Shown: positions 45,902-55,459, counted from the stretch's first letter. The stretch is 64,000 nt of DNA from Peristeroidobacter agariperforans (GCF_004138335.1 NZ_RYFW01000001.1:2405244-2469243); one strand, 5' to 3'. Notes: generated from the letters alone by a model not told the origin. Program-made: numbers and translations.

Positions 45902-46366
45902 ATGTTCATGGCAGATAGCGAGCGCGGCGGAGTCACGGCGGCGGGCGAGCGCATGTTGGTGTCGGGCAGAGGATTGGCAGCCTGGCAGGTTCGCCGCGTG
46001 ATGAATCATATGAGCAATCGATTGGAAGAGGGCATCAGCCTCGCCGAAGCGTCCGCGGAGCTCGGCCTCAGCCCGGCCTACTTCTGTACGGCCTTCAGGC
46101 TGGCGACCGGTCGCACGCCGTTCGCGGCGTTCAGTGCACTGAGAATCGAGCGGGCACGACAGCTGTTGACCGATCCAACGGTCTCGATCACCGACGTGTC
46201 TCTGTCGGTGGGCTTCCAGACGCCGTCGGCGTTCGCCAACACGTTCCGCCGCATCACCGGGATGACGCCATCGCAATTCCGCAAGTTTCAGGCAGTCGAT
46301 CCGTCGCTGCGGGCGGCAGTGTACACGGGCGCCCCGGGCGTGCGCGACGAGCGGGCCGCGATCTGA
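45902..46366 (+). CDS. Short AraC-family regulator (DNA-binding domain only)
   Basis: A 154-residue protein from ATG 45902, which has GGAG seven bases upstream; ATG 45908 is also possible. Nearly all of it is the double helix-turn-helix of AraC/XylS (ISLAEASAELGLSPAYFCTAF and ITDVSLSVGFQTPSAFANTF, then RRITGMTPSQFRKF). There is no ligand-binding domain, so activity may be set by its own expression. It is divergent from the STAND-type regulator and 79 bases upstream of the MFS transporter, a likely target. Confidence 0.85.
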   Translation: MFMADSERGGVTAAGERMLVSGRGLAAWQVRRVMNHMSNRLEEGISLAEASAELGLSPAYFCTAFRLATGRTPFAAFSALRIERARQLLTDPTVSITDVSLSVGFQTPSAFANTFRRITGMTPSQFRKFQAVDPSLRAAVYTGAPGVRDERAAI

Positions 46367-46416
46367 ATAAAGTGCGAATGTTCACCCGGTCGGCCACGCG
46401 CGACTGCTAAACTGGT

Positions 46417-46445
46417 GAATCCTTTGCTAGTCGTGGCAAGGATTC
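46417..46445 (+). promoter_or_regulatory. Hairpin covering the ribosome site of the MFS gene
   Basis: GAATCCTT (46417-46424) and AAGGATTC (46438-46445) pair perfectly and the stem can be extended by two G-C pairs past a bulge. The right arm contains the AAGGA ribosome site and ends at the ATG (46446). The folded mRNA would hide the site. Confidence 0.5.
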
Positions 46446-47714
46446 ATGCCGAGCTGGTTCAACGCTCTCACCGCCAAAGATCGCCGCACTTTCTGGGCCT
46501 GCTTCACCGGCTATGCCGCGGACTCGATGGACGTCCATCTGTATCCGTTCGTCATGCCGGTGCTCATGGGGCTGTGGAGCCTCTCCAAGACGGACGCGGG
46601 CATTCTCGCCACCGCGCCCATGGTTTTTTCCGCGGTCGGTGGCTGGATTGCGGGCATCCTCGCCGATCGCTTCGGCCGCGCGCGCCTGTTGCAGATCACG
46701 ATCCTGTGGTTTGCAGTGTTCACGTTCTTATCCGGAGTCGCGCAGAACTTCGAGCAGATGCTGGTCATCCGGTGTCTGCAGGGCTTGGGATTCGGCGGTG
46801 AGTGGGCGGTCGGCTCGATTCTGATCGGCGAGGCGGTTCAGTCGCGCTATCGCGGTCGGGTCATGGGCTCGATCCAGAGCGCATGGGCGGTGGGTTGGGG
46901 CGCCGCCACGCTGCTGGCGACGCTGTTGTTTACTCAGCTGCCCGAAGCTATCGCGTGGCGCGTGCTGTTCTTCACCGGCTTGCTGCCGGCGCTCGTGGCG
47001 CTGTATGTGCGTCGCTCGGTGTCTGAGTCGAGCGTGTTCCTGGAAGCGAAAAGGTCGACGCATGATTCGCATGCATCGATGTTCGCAATCTTCGGGCGGC
47101 CTTACCGATCGGCGACCTTCTATGCGTGCCTGCTCGCGGCGGGCGCCCATGGCGGCTACTACACCATCGCGATCTGGTTGCCGACGTACTTGCACACCGA
47201 GCGAGAGCTGTCTTTCATCGGCACTGGCGCGTTCACCAGCATCATCATTCTCGGTGCGTTCTGTGGATACATGGTCGCGTCGTGCCTGGTGGACTCTGCG
47301 GGTAAGCGCGTCACGTTCCTGATGTTTGCTATCTTCTCTGGCGTGCTCGCCCTGTTATACACGCAGCTGCCGATATCGAACGCGGCGTCTGCGGCGCTGG
47401 GTTTGCCATTGGGCTTCTTTGCCGCGGGGCTCTACAGTGGACTGGGCCCGTGGATGAGCGAACTGTTCCCCACCGAGTTGCGCGCAGCGGGGCAGGGCTT
47501 TTGTTACAACTTTGGACGCGCGCTGGGCTCGATCTTCCCGGTGCTGGTCGCAGCGTCGTGGCTCGATGTTCCGCTGGGCCGTTCCATCGGCATGCTTGCG
47601 ACGGCCGCATTCTCGCTGGTGATCATCGGCGCGCTGGCGTTGCCGGAGACGCGGGGCATGCCGCAAGAGTCAGCGTTGCCAACAGACCGCCCCCTTCACG
47701 ATTCGCCAGGCTGA
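46446..47714 (+). CDS. MFS transporter, sugar/organic-acid proton symporter type
   Basis: A 422-residue membrane protein with about 12 hydrophobic helices. The loop after helix 2 is LADRFGRARLLQ, the MFS signature. GLGFGGEWAVGSILIGE in helix 4-5 is the wording of the aromatic-acid/sialate/sugar:proton symporter branch, and FPTELRAAGQGFCYNFGRALG lies in the second half. It imports or exports a small organic acid or sugar across the inner membrane; the substrate is not clear. The ATG lies directly after a hairpin over the ribosome site. The last 92 bases overlap the histidine kinase gene on the opposite strand. Confidence 0.9.
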   Translation: MPSWFNALTAKDRRTFWACFTGYAADSMDVHLYPFVMPVLMGLWSLSKTDAGILATAPMVFSAVGGWIAGILADRFGRARLLQITILWFAVFTFLSGVAQNFEQMLVIRCLQGLGFGGEWAVGSILIGEAVQSRYRGRVMGSIQSAWAVGWGAATLLATLLFTQLPEAIAWRVLFFTGLLPALVALYVRRSVSESSVFLEAKRSTHDSHASMFAIFGRPYRSATFYACLLAAGAHGGYYTIAIWLPTYLHTERELSFIGTGAFTSIIILGAFCGYMVASCLVDSAGKRVTFLMFAIFSGVLALLYTQLPISNAASAALGLPLGFFAAGLYSGLGPWMSELFPTELRAAGQGFCYNFGRALGSIFPVLVAASWLDVPLGRSIGMLATAAFSLVIIGALALPETRGMPQESALPTDRPLHDSPG

Positions 47715-48330
47715 GTGCTCCGCCCAGCGACGTAGCGAGCTCGTGCGCGATCGACAGGCCAAGTCCCGCGCCCGAAACGCCGGCGACGCATGAGCTCGCT
47801 CTATAAAACGGCTGCATGACAGAGGCGAGCTCCGCGGGCGGGATGCCGGGGCCGCGGTCGGCGACGACGATCGAGATCGAGTTGCCCGGCACGCGTCTCA
47901 CACACAGCTCGGCCGAGCCAGCGTACTTCAAAGCGTTGTCGATCAGGTTCATCAGTGTGCGTCGTAGTGCGTGCTGGCAGGTGATCCACGGCGTACCGAT
48001 TCGCCCGAAAAGCGTGACCGCCTTGCCGATGTCCCGATAGTCGCTCGCCAGGCTTTGCAGACAGGCATCCAGATCGATACGTCGCAGCGTTACAGCCGCG
48101 CCGTGACGTGAGCGCGCATACACGATTCCTTGCCGAACGAGGTGTTCCATCTCCTCGAGATCCGCGATCAGCTTGTTTCTTTCGATGGAGTCGGCCATCG
48201 CCTCGGCGCGAAGTTTCAGGCGCGTCAGCGGCGTCTGCAGATCGTGCGACATCGACGCGAGTATGCGCAGCGGGTCTGTCAGCGAAGCGGCGCTGAATTC
48301 GACGATTCGCGTCGCGGCCTGGGTGGGCAT
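47623..48330 (-). CDS. Soluble, truncated sensor histidine kinase
   Basis: A 235-residue protein with only the transmitter part of a histidine kinase. The phospho-acceptor His29 is in SHDLQTPLTRLKLRAE, the N box is NLIDNALKYA, and the G boxes are ADRGPGIPP and GAGLGLSIAHEL. Typical relatives carry two membrane helices, a periplasmic sensor and HAMP before this point; none is encoded here and no response regulator is adjacent. It may be a remnant of a longer EnvZ-like gene or a soluble partner of a distant regulator. Its 3' end overlaps the MFS gene by 92 bases. Confidence 0.8.
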   Translation of the reverse strand: MPTQAATRIVEFSAASLTDPLRILASMSHDLQTPLTRLKLRAEAMADSIERNKLIADLEEMEHLVRQGIVYARSRHGAAVTLRRIDLDACLQSLASDYRDIGKAVTLFGRIGTPWITCQHALRRTLMNLIDNALKYAGSAELCVRRVPGNSISIVVADRGPGIPPAELASVMQPFYRASSCVAGVSGAGLGLSIAHELATSLGGALSLANREGGGLLATLTLAACPASPATPARR

Positions 48331-48402
48331 GTATCACCGGAGGTGAGCTTAAGGGATGTTGCGGCTCACTATATCTCCGGGCGATTGGCCAGCGCTGTCG
48401 CG

Positions 48403-48972
48403 CTATTCGGATTCGTTCGGGATGGCGCAGCCGTCGGCATCGCACTTCGCTTGCGGATTGCGCCGTTGCCGATCGTCCGTGCTGACAGCGTCGATGTTTG
48501 CAGGCTCGCGCATCAGCGCCATGATTTCGGCGCCCAACTGCAGATCGGGAATGTGACCGAACGTTTGCCGTCGCAACCGTCCCTCGCGATCGATCAGCAG
48601 AAGCGTCGGCGTGCCCTGCATGCCATAGCGGCGCATGGTCGAGGGGATCGGCTCGCCGCGACCGCTCGTACGGTCGACGCCGACCGGAAAACGGACCTGG
48701 TACTCGTGCAGGAATGCTTCGAGCGCCGTCGGACCCATCGCTGCGTGATGTTCGAACACGGTGTGCAGACCGATGACGGCGACTTCGGATTCGGGAAACA
48801 ACGCGTGCGCCTGGCGCAACTGCGGAATCGTTTGCGAGACGCAGCCGGGACAAAGCATCTGAAACGCACCGGCGACCACGACCCGGCCTCGCAGCGCGCG
48901 AAGGTCGAGCGGAGCGTCGACGTTGAACCACTGAGCGATGTCCCAGTCTGGAGCGAGCTTTGGGGATGCCAT
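48403..48972 (-). CDS. Thioredoxin-fold redoxin with CPGC motif
   Basis: A 189-residue redox protein. The active site is Cys41-Pro-Gly-Cys44 after VVVAGAFQML, and the cis-Pro segment is YGMQGTPTLLLIDREGRL. This is the AhpC/TSA-redoxin/TlpA-like fold. There is no signal peptide or membrane anchor, so a cytoplasmic disulfide reductase or peroxidase role is likely. An unusual C-terminal tail contains CDADGC, a possible second redox or metal pair. It is followed by the truncated kinase gene after 72 bases on the same strand. Confidence 0.85.
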   Translation of the reverse strand: MASPKLAPDWDIAQWFNVDAPLDLRALRGRVVVAGAFQMLCPGCVSQTIPQLRQAHALFPESEVAVIGLHTVFEHHAAMGPTALEAFLHEYQVRFPVGVDRTSGRGEPIPSTMRRYGMQGTPTLLLIDREGRLRRQTFGHIPDLQLGAEIMALMREPANIDAVSTDDRQRRNPQAKCDADGCAIPNESE

Positions 48973-49127
48973 GTTCGCTAGCTTAGACGGCAGGCCTGCG
49001 ACCGGGAAGCAGGCACAAAGCGGTGGCTTGAGTACTTTTTGGTGTACGTCGTTGTTTCGGCACGCTCATCCAAGACCCGGTGCGAACACTGCGAGATCAT
49101 CGCTGGCAGCGTTTGCAGGAGAGCACG

Positions 49128-49280
49128 ATGTCCGAGACCCCTCGTGACGAGGTCACGCCCGATGACTCCGCCGAGCAGAATCAAGAGGTCGACGCCTACG
49201 ATCCGGTCGAGGAGGCCGGCTGGGAATCGTTCCCTGCCAGCGATCCGCCGGCGTGGTCGGTGGCGTCGAAGCGCAAATGA
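49128..49280 (+). CDS. 50-residue acidic protein with ESFPASDPPAW motif
   Basis: A small acidic protein beginning at ATG 49128 with GGAGAG eight bases upstream. Its C-terminal third is WESFPASDPPAW, a motif I recognise from many short proteobacterial proteins of unknown role. The gene is squeezed between the divergent redoxin gene and the convergent cheW (three bases from its stop to the end of cheW). The ribosome site and motif support a real gene in spite of its size. Confidence 0.7.
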   Translation: MSETPRDEVTPDDSAEQNQEVDAYDPVEEAGWESFPASDPPAWSVASKRK

Positions 49281-49283
49281 GCC

Positions 49284-49814
49284 TCAGGCGGCGGGCATCG
49301 CCAAACCAGCAAGCTCATCGAATGCCAGCACGTGATTCACGTCCAGCAGGATGACGAACTTGTTGTGCACCTTGCCCATGCCGAGGATGAAGTCGGTGCG
49401 GATGCCTGCGCCGAAGGCCGGTGGCGGCTCGATATCCGAAGCTGGGATGTCGAGCACTTCATTCACCGCATCGACGACGATGCCGATCACCTGCCGCTCC
49501 TCGTTCGCCATGACTTCGATGATGACGATGCAGGTGCGCTTGGTCACGGGCGCCGAGGCGCGGCCGAAGCGAACTGAAAGATCGATCACCGGCACCACGG
49601 CGCCACGCAGATTGATGACGCCGCGGACGTAGGGCGGCATCATCGGCACGTCGGTGAGGCTCGAGTATTCGATGATCTCCTTGATCGCGAGAATGCCGAG
49701 GGCGAAAGTCTCGGCGCCCAGCATGAATGTGAGATATTGATTGATCTGCGCTTCCGCGCCGGGCGCCAGCGGCAATGTTGCCTCTCTCGCCCGATGTGAG
49801 CTGGCCTGAGTCAT
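49284..49814 (-). CDS. cheW: Chemotaxis coupling protein CheW
   Basis: A 176-residue CheW-domain protein (YLTFMLGAETFALGILAIKEI, then YVRGVINLRGAVVPVIDLSVRFG and IGIVVDAVNEVLDI). It links chemoreceptors to the kinase CheA at the cell pole. It starts 12 bases after the stop of the chemoreceptor gene on the same strand, so the pair is co-transcribed and probably works together. CheA, CheY, CheR and CheB are not in this window. Confidence 0.93.
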   Translation of the reverse strand: MTQASSHRAREATLPLAPGAEAQINQYLTFMLGAETFALGILAIKEIIEYSSLTDVPMMPPYVRGVINLRGAVVPVIDLSVRFGRASAPVTKRTCIVIIEVMANEERQVIGIVVDAVNEVLDIPASDIEPPPAFGAGIRTDFILGMGKVHNKFVILLDVNHVLAFDELAGLAMPAA

Positions 49815-49826
49815 GCGCGCTGCTCG

Positions 49827-51770
49827 TTAGTTGAACTTCGCGAACTGAGACGCGTCCGGCTCGTTGCCCGAGACCGCGAGATTTCCCATCACCGATGCGG
49901 CCGCAGCGACTTTGCGCGGCTGTTCCTTGGCGACCGTCATCTTGCGAGCCGGAGCAGTGATTTGCGAGCCCCTGGAGCCGGTCCGGAAGAACGACATCGT
50001 CTGCTGCAGCTGGCTCGCCTGACTGCTCATTTCTTCTGCGGTGGCGGCGAGCTCTTCGGACGACGCTGCGTTCTGCTGCGTCGTCTGGTTGAGCTGCGTG
50101 ACTGCCGAGTTGATCTGGCCGACGCCGGAAGACTGTTCCTGCGAAGCCGCCGAGATTTCCTGCACCAGATCCGAAGTCTTCTTGATGCTCGGAACGATCT
50201 CGCTGAGCAGCGCGCCGGCTTTTTCCGCCAGTTCCACGCTGCCTGTCGCCACCGTGCCGATTTCCTGCGCGGCGACCTGGCTGCGCTCGGCGAGCTTGCG
50301 CACTTCAGCGGCGACAACCGCAAAGCCCTTGCCGTGCTCGCCGGCGCGCGCCGCCTCGATCGCGGCGTTGAGCGCCAGCAGATTCGTCTGGTACGCGATG
50401 TCGTCGATGATCGTGATCTTCTGCGCGATCTGCTTCATCGCGGCGACGGTGGCCTTCACCGATTCGCCGCCTTCGCTCGCCTCCGACGACGCCTTGGAGG
50501 CCATGGTGTCGGTGACCTTCGCGTTCTCGGTGTTCTGAGCGATCGAGGCAGTCATCTGCTCGATGGCGGCGCTGGTCTGCTCGACGCCCGCGGCCTGCTC
50601 GGTCGCAGCCTGCGACAGCGACTGCGCCGTCGTGCTGACCTGCTCGGAGGCGCTCAACAGAGAATCCGTGGCGCTGTTGACCTCGCTGATGATCATCGAC
50701 AGCTTCAGCACTGTGTTGTTGGCGTATTCCTTCATCTCGCCGTAAGCGCCCTGATAGTCCTTGTCGATCGTCTTGGTGAGATCGCCTTCGGAGATCGCGC
50801 GCATCGTGCGCACGACGTCGTCGATGCTCTGGCCGGTGGTCGTCGCGAGCTGATTGAGCCCTTCGCCCATCTCCTTCTGGAAGCCGCTCAGACCGTTCAG
50901 GTCCACGCGCTCCCTGAAGTCGCCGCGGTTGGCGGCTTCGACCAGGCGCTGTTGGCCGGAGATCACCTGCTTCAGGCGATCGATCATATTGCGCACGGCA
51001 AACAACATGCTGCTGTTGTCGCCGTTCTTGGTGGCCACTTCGATATTGATGTTGCCGTTCGCGACCGACGTGAGCAGCTGCGCGGCATACGACGGCTCGC
51101 CGCCGAGCTGCTTCAGAATGCTACGGGTGACCAGCAGGGCAGCGGCAACCGCGAGCAGACCGGCGATGGCGCCGAGCACGATCATCATGTTGCGAGCGGC
51201 TTCGTAAGTCTGCACCGCTTCAGCGGCGGCCTCGTCGTTCAGATCGTTCTCGTATTCGACGAGTTCCTCGGCGGCGTCGCGCACCGCAGAGTTCGGCTTG
51301 GACGCTTCGCTCATATACAGCTGAATCGCTTCGGTCTTCTTGTTTGCCAGCGCCAGCTTGGCGACCTTGTCGATCACCGCCGGGAGGGGCTTGCTGAGCT
51401 CTTCCAGCTTCGCAAACAGCTCTTTCTCCCGCGCCGTGGTGCCGTCGATCGTGTCGAACATCTCGGCAAGCGCCGCCCTCTCCTGGCGCGCCTTTTCGAA
51501 CAGCGCCTGCAGCTTCGCGTACTCGGCCTTCATTTCTTCGTCATCGCTCACGATGATCAGATTTCGGATCGACGAGCTCACCGCATACGAGGCCGCGCGG
51601 ACCTCTTGCGCATGCTGCATCTGTACGACGTTTTCTTCCGCGATTGCCCGCAGGCTCTCGTTGATGTGGCCCATGCGGCTGACGCCGACCATGACGACGC
51701 CCACCAGCAGCGTCAGCACTACACCGAAGGCAATCGCCAGGCGAGTGCCTACCTTCATATCGTTGAACAT
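49827..51770 (-). CDS. Methyl-accepting chemotaxis protein
   Basis: A 647-residue chemoreceptor. ATG 51770 with AAAGG four bases before it is chosen, because it places the first membrane helix (about 9-29, [20 protein letters not shown]) at the N-terminus as usual. A four-helix-bundle sensor follows (about 30-185), then a second helix (about 186-210), a HAMP region and the long signalling coiled coil. The hairpin tip is [32 protein letters not shown] shortened here to its key part [14 protein letters not shown]. No C-terminal CheR-binding pentapeptide is seen. A weak sigma-28-like match lies at 51849-51875 (TCAA, 15 bases, GCCG). The ligand is unknown. Confidence 0.92.
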   Translation of the reverse strand: MFNDMKVGTRLAIAFGVVLTLLVGVVMVGVSRMGHINESLRAIAEENVVQMQHAQEVRAASYAVSSSIRNLIIVSDDEEMKAEYAKLQALFEKARQERAALAEMFDTIDGTTAREKELFAKLEELSKPLPAVIDKVAKLALANKKTEAIQLYMSEASKPNSAVRDAAEELVEYENDLNDEAAAEAVQTYEAARNMMIVLGAIAGLLAVAAALLVTRSILKQLGGEPSYAAQLLTSVANGNINIEVATKNGDNSSMLFAVRNMIDRLKQVISGQQRLVEAANRGDFRERVDLNGLSGFQKEMGEGLNQLATTTGQSIDDVVRTMRAISEGDLTKTIDKDYQGAYGEMKEYANNTVLKLSMIISEVNSATDSLLSASEQVSTTAQSLSQAATEQAAGVEQTSAAIEQMTASIAQNTENAKVTDTMASKASSEASEGGESVKATVAAMKQIAQKITIIDDIAYQTNLLALNAAIEAARAGEHGKGFAVVAAEVRKLAERSQVAAQEIGTVATGSVELAEKAGALLSEIVPSIKKTSDLVQEISAASQEQSSGVGQINSAVTQLNQTTQQNAASSEELAATAEEMSSQASQLQQTMSFFRTGSRGSQITAPARKMTVAKEQPRKVAAAASVMGNLAVSGNEPDASQFAKFN

Positions 51771-51923
51771 CGACCTTTGACTCCAACAGCACGCACTGGT
51801 GCTGACTCTGAAGTCGTGTAGCGGACGCTCGATGGGGAACTGAAGTGCCCTGCGGCACAACTATTTTTTATTTGAAAAACTCAGGGAATGCCGCATCCAC
51901 GTTGCGATGAGCACCTGACGAGA

Positions 51924-52910
51924 CTATGAGGATACGGCTCGTGCCCGGGCGAGAATGGCCTCCAAGGTCCACGCGACATCGATGCTTGCGGCACGTCGCG
52001 CGGCGTGGCGATCGCGCTCGCTGCCGTCGATCATCGCAGCGAACGCATCGATTTCCAGGCGAAAGCCGTCTTCGCGAGGCACGGCTATGGCTTCCGTCGG
52101 CCGCCGCCAATCGCTGCCACGACGCAGGCCGAACGTCGGCGCGGGCGAGCGGATCGTGTGATTGCTGTAGTCCGTCTCGATGATGCCGTCCGACCCGGCG
52201 ATCACCGCCGTGCGTACCAGCCCGCTCGCAAAGCTGCAGCTCAGCTGAGCGATCGTGCCGCTCGCAAACTCGAGAGTGGCTGCCAGCGTTTGATCGACAC
52301 CTCGATGCCACTGGGCCGTTGCCGTCACTCGCGTTGGCCGGGCGCCGGTGATCTGACGGATCAGGCTGACCGGATAACAGCCCGCGTCGAGCAGAGCGCC
52401 GCCGCCCATCGTGGGATCGAGCCTGAAGTCATCGGGATTGCTTAAGGTAAAGCCGCAGGTCGCAAAAATGGTTTGCACCCGGCCGATCTCACCGGCCTGG
52501 ATGCGTCGCTCGATCTCCAGCGTCTGCGGCTGAAACAGAAACGGATATCCCTCGAGCAACACGATGCCCGCGGCGTCGGCTGCCGAGAACATTTCAAGCG
52601 CCTCTGCTTCGGACAGGGCGAGCGGCTTTTCGCACAGAACATGCTTGCCGGCACGCGCGGCCGCGATGGACCAAGGTGCATGCAGACTGTTCGGCAGAGG
52701 GATGTAAACGGCGTCGATCTCCTTCGCCGCCAGCAGCTGCTCATACGTCATCGCGTGCGGCACGCCGTGCGTGTCCGCCAAGGCTTGTGCCCGTCCACGA
52801 TCTCGGCTCGCTACGGCCACGACTTCCGCGCGAGAAGAAAGTTTGGCGCCGGCGATGAAGGGAGTGGCGATCCGGGCTGCGCCGAGAAGACCGATGCGAA
52901 GCTTGCTCAT
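51924..52910 (-). CDS. Gfo/Idh/MocA-family NAD(P)-dependent oxidoreductase
   Basis: A 328-residue enzyme with the N-terminal Rossmann fold (LRIGLLGAARIATPF) and the family motif LCEKPLALSEAEAL, whose Lys acts in catalysis. The C-terminal sheet domain contains GGGALLDAGCYPVSLIR, where the Asp and His-equivalent positions shape the sugar site. Relatives oxidise or reduce sugars, inositols or trans-dihydrodiols; the wording is close to dimeric dihydrodiol dehydrogenase-like proteins. The substrate cannot be read from context. It lies on the same strand upstream of the chemoreceptor gene, 153 bases apart. Confidence 0.88.
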   Translation of the reverse strand: MSKLRIGLLGAARIATPFIAGAKLSSRAEVVAVASRDRGRAQALADTHGVPHAMTYEQLLAAKEIDAVYIPLPNSLHAPWSIAAARAGKHVLCEKPLALSEAEALEMFSAADAAGIVLLEGYPFLFQPQTLEIERRIQAGEIGRVQTIFATCGFTLSNPDDFRLDPTMGGGALLDAGCYPVSLIRQITGARPTRVTATAQWHRGVDQTLAATLEFASGTIAQLSCSFASGLVRTAVIAGSDGIIETDYSNHTIRSPAPTFGLRRGSDWRRPTEAIAVPREDGFRLEIDAFAAMIDGSERDRHAARRAASIDVAWTLEAILARARAVSS

Positions 52911-52995
52911 TGAGCAAGCGTATCACGCACGTCGGGGACGCCGGGCGGATGACACGCTTCGTCATCCGCCGCTGCTGTTCAGCTCGCCCATCCAC

Positions 52996-53349
52996 TCAGC
53001 CCGGGATCGACTTGGACTTCGTGCGGTGATACGCCGTGAGCACGGGTTGATTGACCTGTTTGATGGCATCGTCGACCGCGGCTCGATAGCACGCTTCCGG
53101 ACGGCGCTGCCTCGAGAGCTCCTTGTGCAAGCGATCGTAGTCGCAGATATCCATTGCGGCGTATTGGATGCGGGAATAGAGAGTCGCGAGGCCCTGCGAA
53201 TTGGAGATATCCACATCCTCGTAGTTGACGACGATCTTCGGCGTGCCTTCCAGTTGCCCGACTCGATCGGCGTGCGCTACGGCGAATGGTCCGACGAGTG
53301 CCGCGGCCAGAGTCAAGCTCACGGCCGATTTCGATTTCGCTGCGTTCAT
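52996..53349 (-). CDS. UrcA-family exported small protein
   Basis: A 117-residue protein. ATG 53349 is preferred: AGGGGA lies seven bases before it and the protein then starts with a signal peptide cut after AVAHA (about residue 27). The mature part has the UrcA signature: VVNYEDVDISNSQGLATLYSRI-type wording shown here by YEDVDISNSQG, two Cys (MDICDYDRL and EACYRAAVDDAI) that probably form a disulfide, and VNQPVLTAY. UrcA proteins are periplasmic, frequent in Sphingomonadales and Steroidobacteraceae, and of unknown function. The divergent winged-helix/TPR regulator at 53573 may control it. Confidence 0.82.
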   Translation of the reverse strand: MNAAKSKSAVSLTLAAALVGPFAVAHADRVGQLEGTPKIVVNYEDVDISNSQGLATLYSRIQYAAMDICDYDRLHKELSRQRRPEACYRAAVDDAIKQVNQPVLTAYHRTKSKSIPG

Positions 53350-53572
53350 TGCTTTTCCCCTTTGGTGTGGCGGAGTCGGGGCGTAGCGTGCGAGTCGCGG
53401 TATGAATTGGCTTTGCAAATACTCTGAACGTTTGTGAATTGCACGCACGCCGCGGAGCTGACCTGTAGGGGAAATCCGGTTGATGGCTCGAAGCATGGCG
53501 CTAGAATTCCGCCGGGGTACGGAAGCCAGGCTTTGCGAGAGATCCTCATATCTTGTGTTTATATGGCTCGTT

Positions 53573-55459
53573 ATGGCGGCCGGCCGGTTTACCTACGAGT
53601 TCGGAGACTTTCGTCTCGACGCGGCGCGGCGCTTGCTGCTGCCGAAGAATGGCGATCGGGCGCTGCCCTTAACCGCTAGGGCATTCGATACGCTGCTGTA
53701 TCTAGTAGAGCGACCCGGAAAATTGTTGAGCAAGGCGACGCTGATCGGTGCGATCTGGCCGGATGTGATCGTCGAAGAGAACAGCCTCAATCAAAACATC
53801 TCATTGCTGCGACGAGTGCTCGGTGAAAGTCCGGGAGAGTATCGCTTCATCGTCACCGTGCCTGGGCGCGGCTATCGCTTCGTCGCCGACGTGCAGACCG
53901 TCTCCGAACCGTCGGACGAATCGCCACAGGTCGCATCGGTTGCGAACTCGAATGAGCCGGCGCGTCCTGCCGCTCGTACGCATACGCGCATTCCACTGGC
54001 GATTCTGCCATTCGCGAACCTGACTGGAGACCCCGCGACCGATCGTTTTGGCGAAGCAATGGCGGAGGAGTTGATCAACACATTCGCGCGCGTGCGCTGG
54101 TTCGAAGTGGCCTCGCGAACCTCCACCTTTGCCTTCAAGGACCGGAATGTGGATGTGCGAAAGATCGCACGCGAGCTCGATGTGGAAGCGGTGCTGGAAG
54201 GCAGCATCCGTCGCATCGGCGAGCGCATCAGGGTTACCGCGCAACTGGTGGATGGGCGCACCGGTCATCACTTGTGGTCGGAGAGCTACGAGCGCAGCTG
54301 CGACGACCTTGCGAGGGTGCAGGACGAATTGACCGTCGCCATTGTCGACGCAACGGCGAGCCGTTTCGTGATGGGAACCGCCCGGCGCAAAACACCTACG
54401 CGCGATCTCGAGGCGTATCACCTCTACCTGCAGGCAATGGCACTGCGTGCTCAGCCGACCGAGGACAATCTGGAAGCGGCCATACAGACTCTGGATCGCG
54501 CACTGGCGCGTGACCCGGATTTCGCCCGCGCGTGGTACGCCATCGCTGAGGCGCGGGCTCACCGCGCCGCAAATGATGGGTGCGCGTTGATGCTGTTGAA
54601 TCATGCGGAGCGCGACGCCCGACATGCGCTCGCTCTGGATCCATCGATATCCAGAGCACACGGGGTGCTCGGACTGATCAATGCGTGTTGCGGGCGTTGG
54701 CTCGAAGCGGAGACTGAATTGCGCCGGGCGCTGTCGTTAGTCGCCAGGAATCCCGACGCTCTCGTGTGTCATGCGATCTATATCGCACGACAGGCCGGTC
54801 ATCAGCGCAAGGCGTTGGGCGAGATTCAACTGGCCTATGAGCTGACGCCCTCGGCGCCGGCGCTCGCGCTGCACTTGGGTGCTCAGAAGCTGCTCGATGG
54901 CGATGGCTTGGAAGCTTGCAAATGGATCGACCTGGCCGTTGCGAACGGTTATCCGCGCAGTCTCACGGCAATACGAGAAGCCCGTGCGCAGTTAGCGATG
55001 CTCGAAGGACGCTTCGAGGAAGCGGCACAGGAGCTGACCGAGACGCTGTCGCCCGCTTCGCGCGAAGCGGGCGGTTTCGAGGCCATTCAATCTTTCTATC
55101 GAGCGCAATCCGAGCCGTCACGCAATGATCGGGCCGTCGCAGCGCTGCAGGCGTGGGAGGCGAAACTGTCGCCGGAAGAGCTGGAACCAAGCGTGGCGCA
55201 AAGACTGATCGTCTGGTTCACCATGCTCGGTGCAGTCGATGTGGCTCACGACCTCGCTCAGCGGATCGTCGATCGCCTTGCAGCCCACGGAACGATCGGC
55301 AACGGTTGGGGAATACTGTGGACCAGGGAAATGCACGCATTCCGCGATTCCCCGCGGTTTCAGAATTTCGTCACGCGGCTTGGATTGTTTAGTTACTGGC
55401 GTCAGTACGGTCCGCCGGACAAGTGCGTGTTGCGAGGTGAGCTGCTCCATTGTTACTAG
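53573..55459 (+). CDS. CadC-type winged-helix regulator with TolB-like and TPR domains
   Basis: A 628-residue protein from ATG 53573. An OmpR/CadC winged helix covers residues 1-105 (LLSKATLIGAIWPDVIVEENSL, ending PGRGYRFVADV). Next comes the AILPFANLTGDPATDRFGE segment of the TolB/FlgO-like domain found in many such regulators (about 140-285), then TPR repeats to the end. No membrane helix is visible, so unlike CadC it should be soluble. It is divergent from the UrcA gene with 223 bases between starts. The inducer is unknown. Confidence 0.86.
   Translation: MAAGRFTYEFGDFRLDAARRLLLPKNGDRALPLTARAFDTLLYLVERPGKLLSKATLIGAIWPDVIVEENSLNQNISLLRRVLGESPGEYRFIVTVPGRGYRFVADVQTVSEPSDESPQVASVANSNEPARPAARTHTRIPLAILPFANLTGDPATDRFGEAMAEELINTFARVRWFEVASRTSTFAFKDRNVDVRKIARELDVEAVLEGSIRRIGERIRVTAQLVDGRTGHHLWSESYERSCDDLARVQDELTVAIVDATASRFVMGTARRKTPTRDLEAYHLYLQAMALRAQPTEDNLEAAIQTLDRALARDPDFARAWYAIAEARAHRAANDGCALMLLNHAERDARHALALDPSISRAHGVLGLINACCGRWLEAETELRRALSLVARNPDALVCHAIYIARQAGHQRKALGEIQLAYELTPSAPALALHLGAQKLLDGDGLEACKWIDLAVANGYPRSLTAIREARAQLAMLEGRFEEAAQELTETLSPASREAGGFEAIQSFYRAQSEPSRNDRAVAALQAWEAKLSPEELEPSVAQRLIVWFTMLGAVDVAHDLAQRIVDRLAAHGTIGNGWGILWTREMHAFRDSPRFQNFVTRLGLFSYWRQYGPPDKCVLRGELLHCY

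Noticed and set aside
49962..51821. 619-codon plus-strand frame opposite the chemoreceptor
   Set aside because: Antisense frame of repetitive coiled-coil sequence; no domain recognised.
51849..51875. Sigma-28-like promoter for the chemoreceptor (TCAA, 15 bases, GCCG)
   Set aside because: Only the first half of each box matches; too weak to report as a feature on its own.
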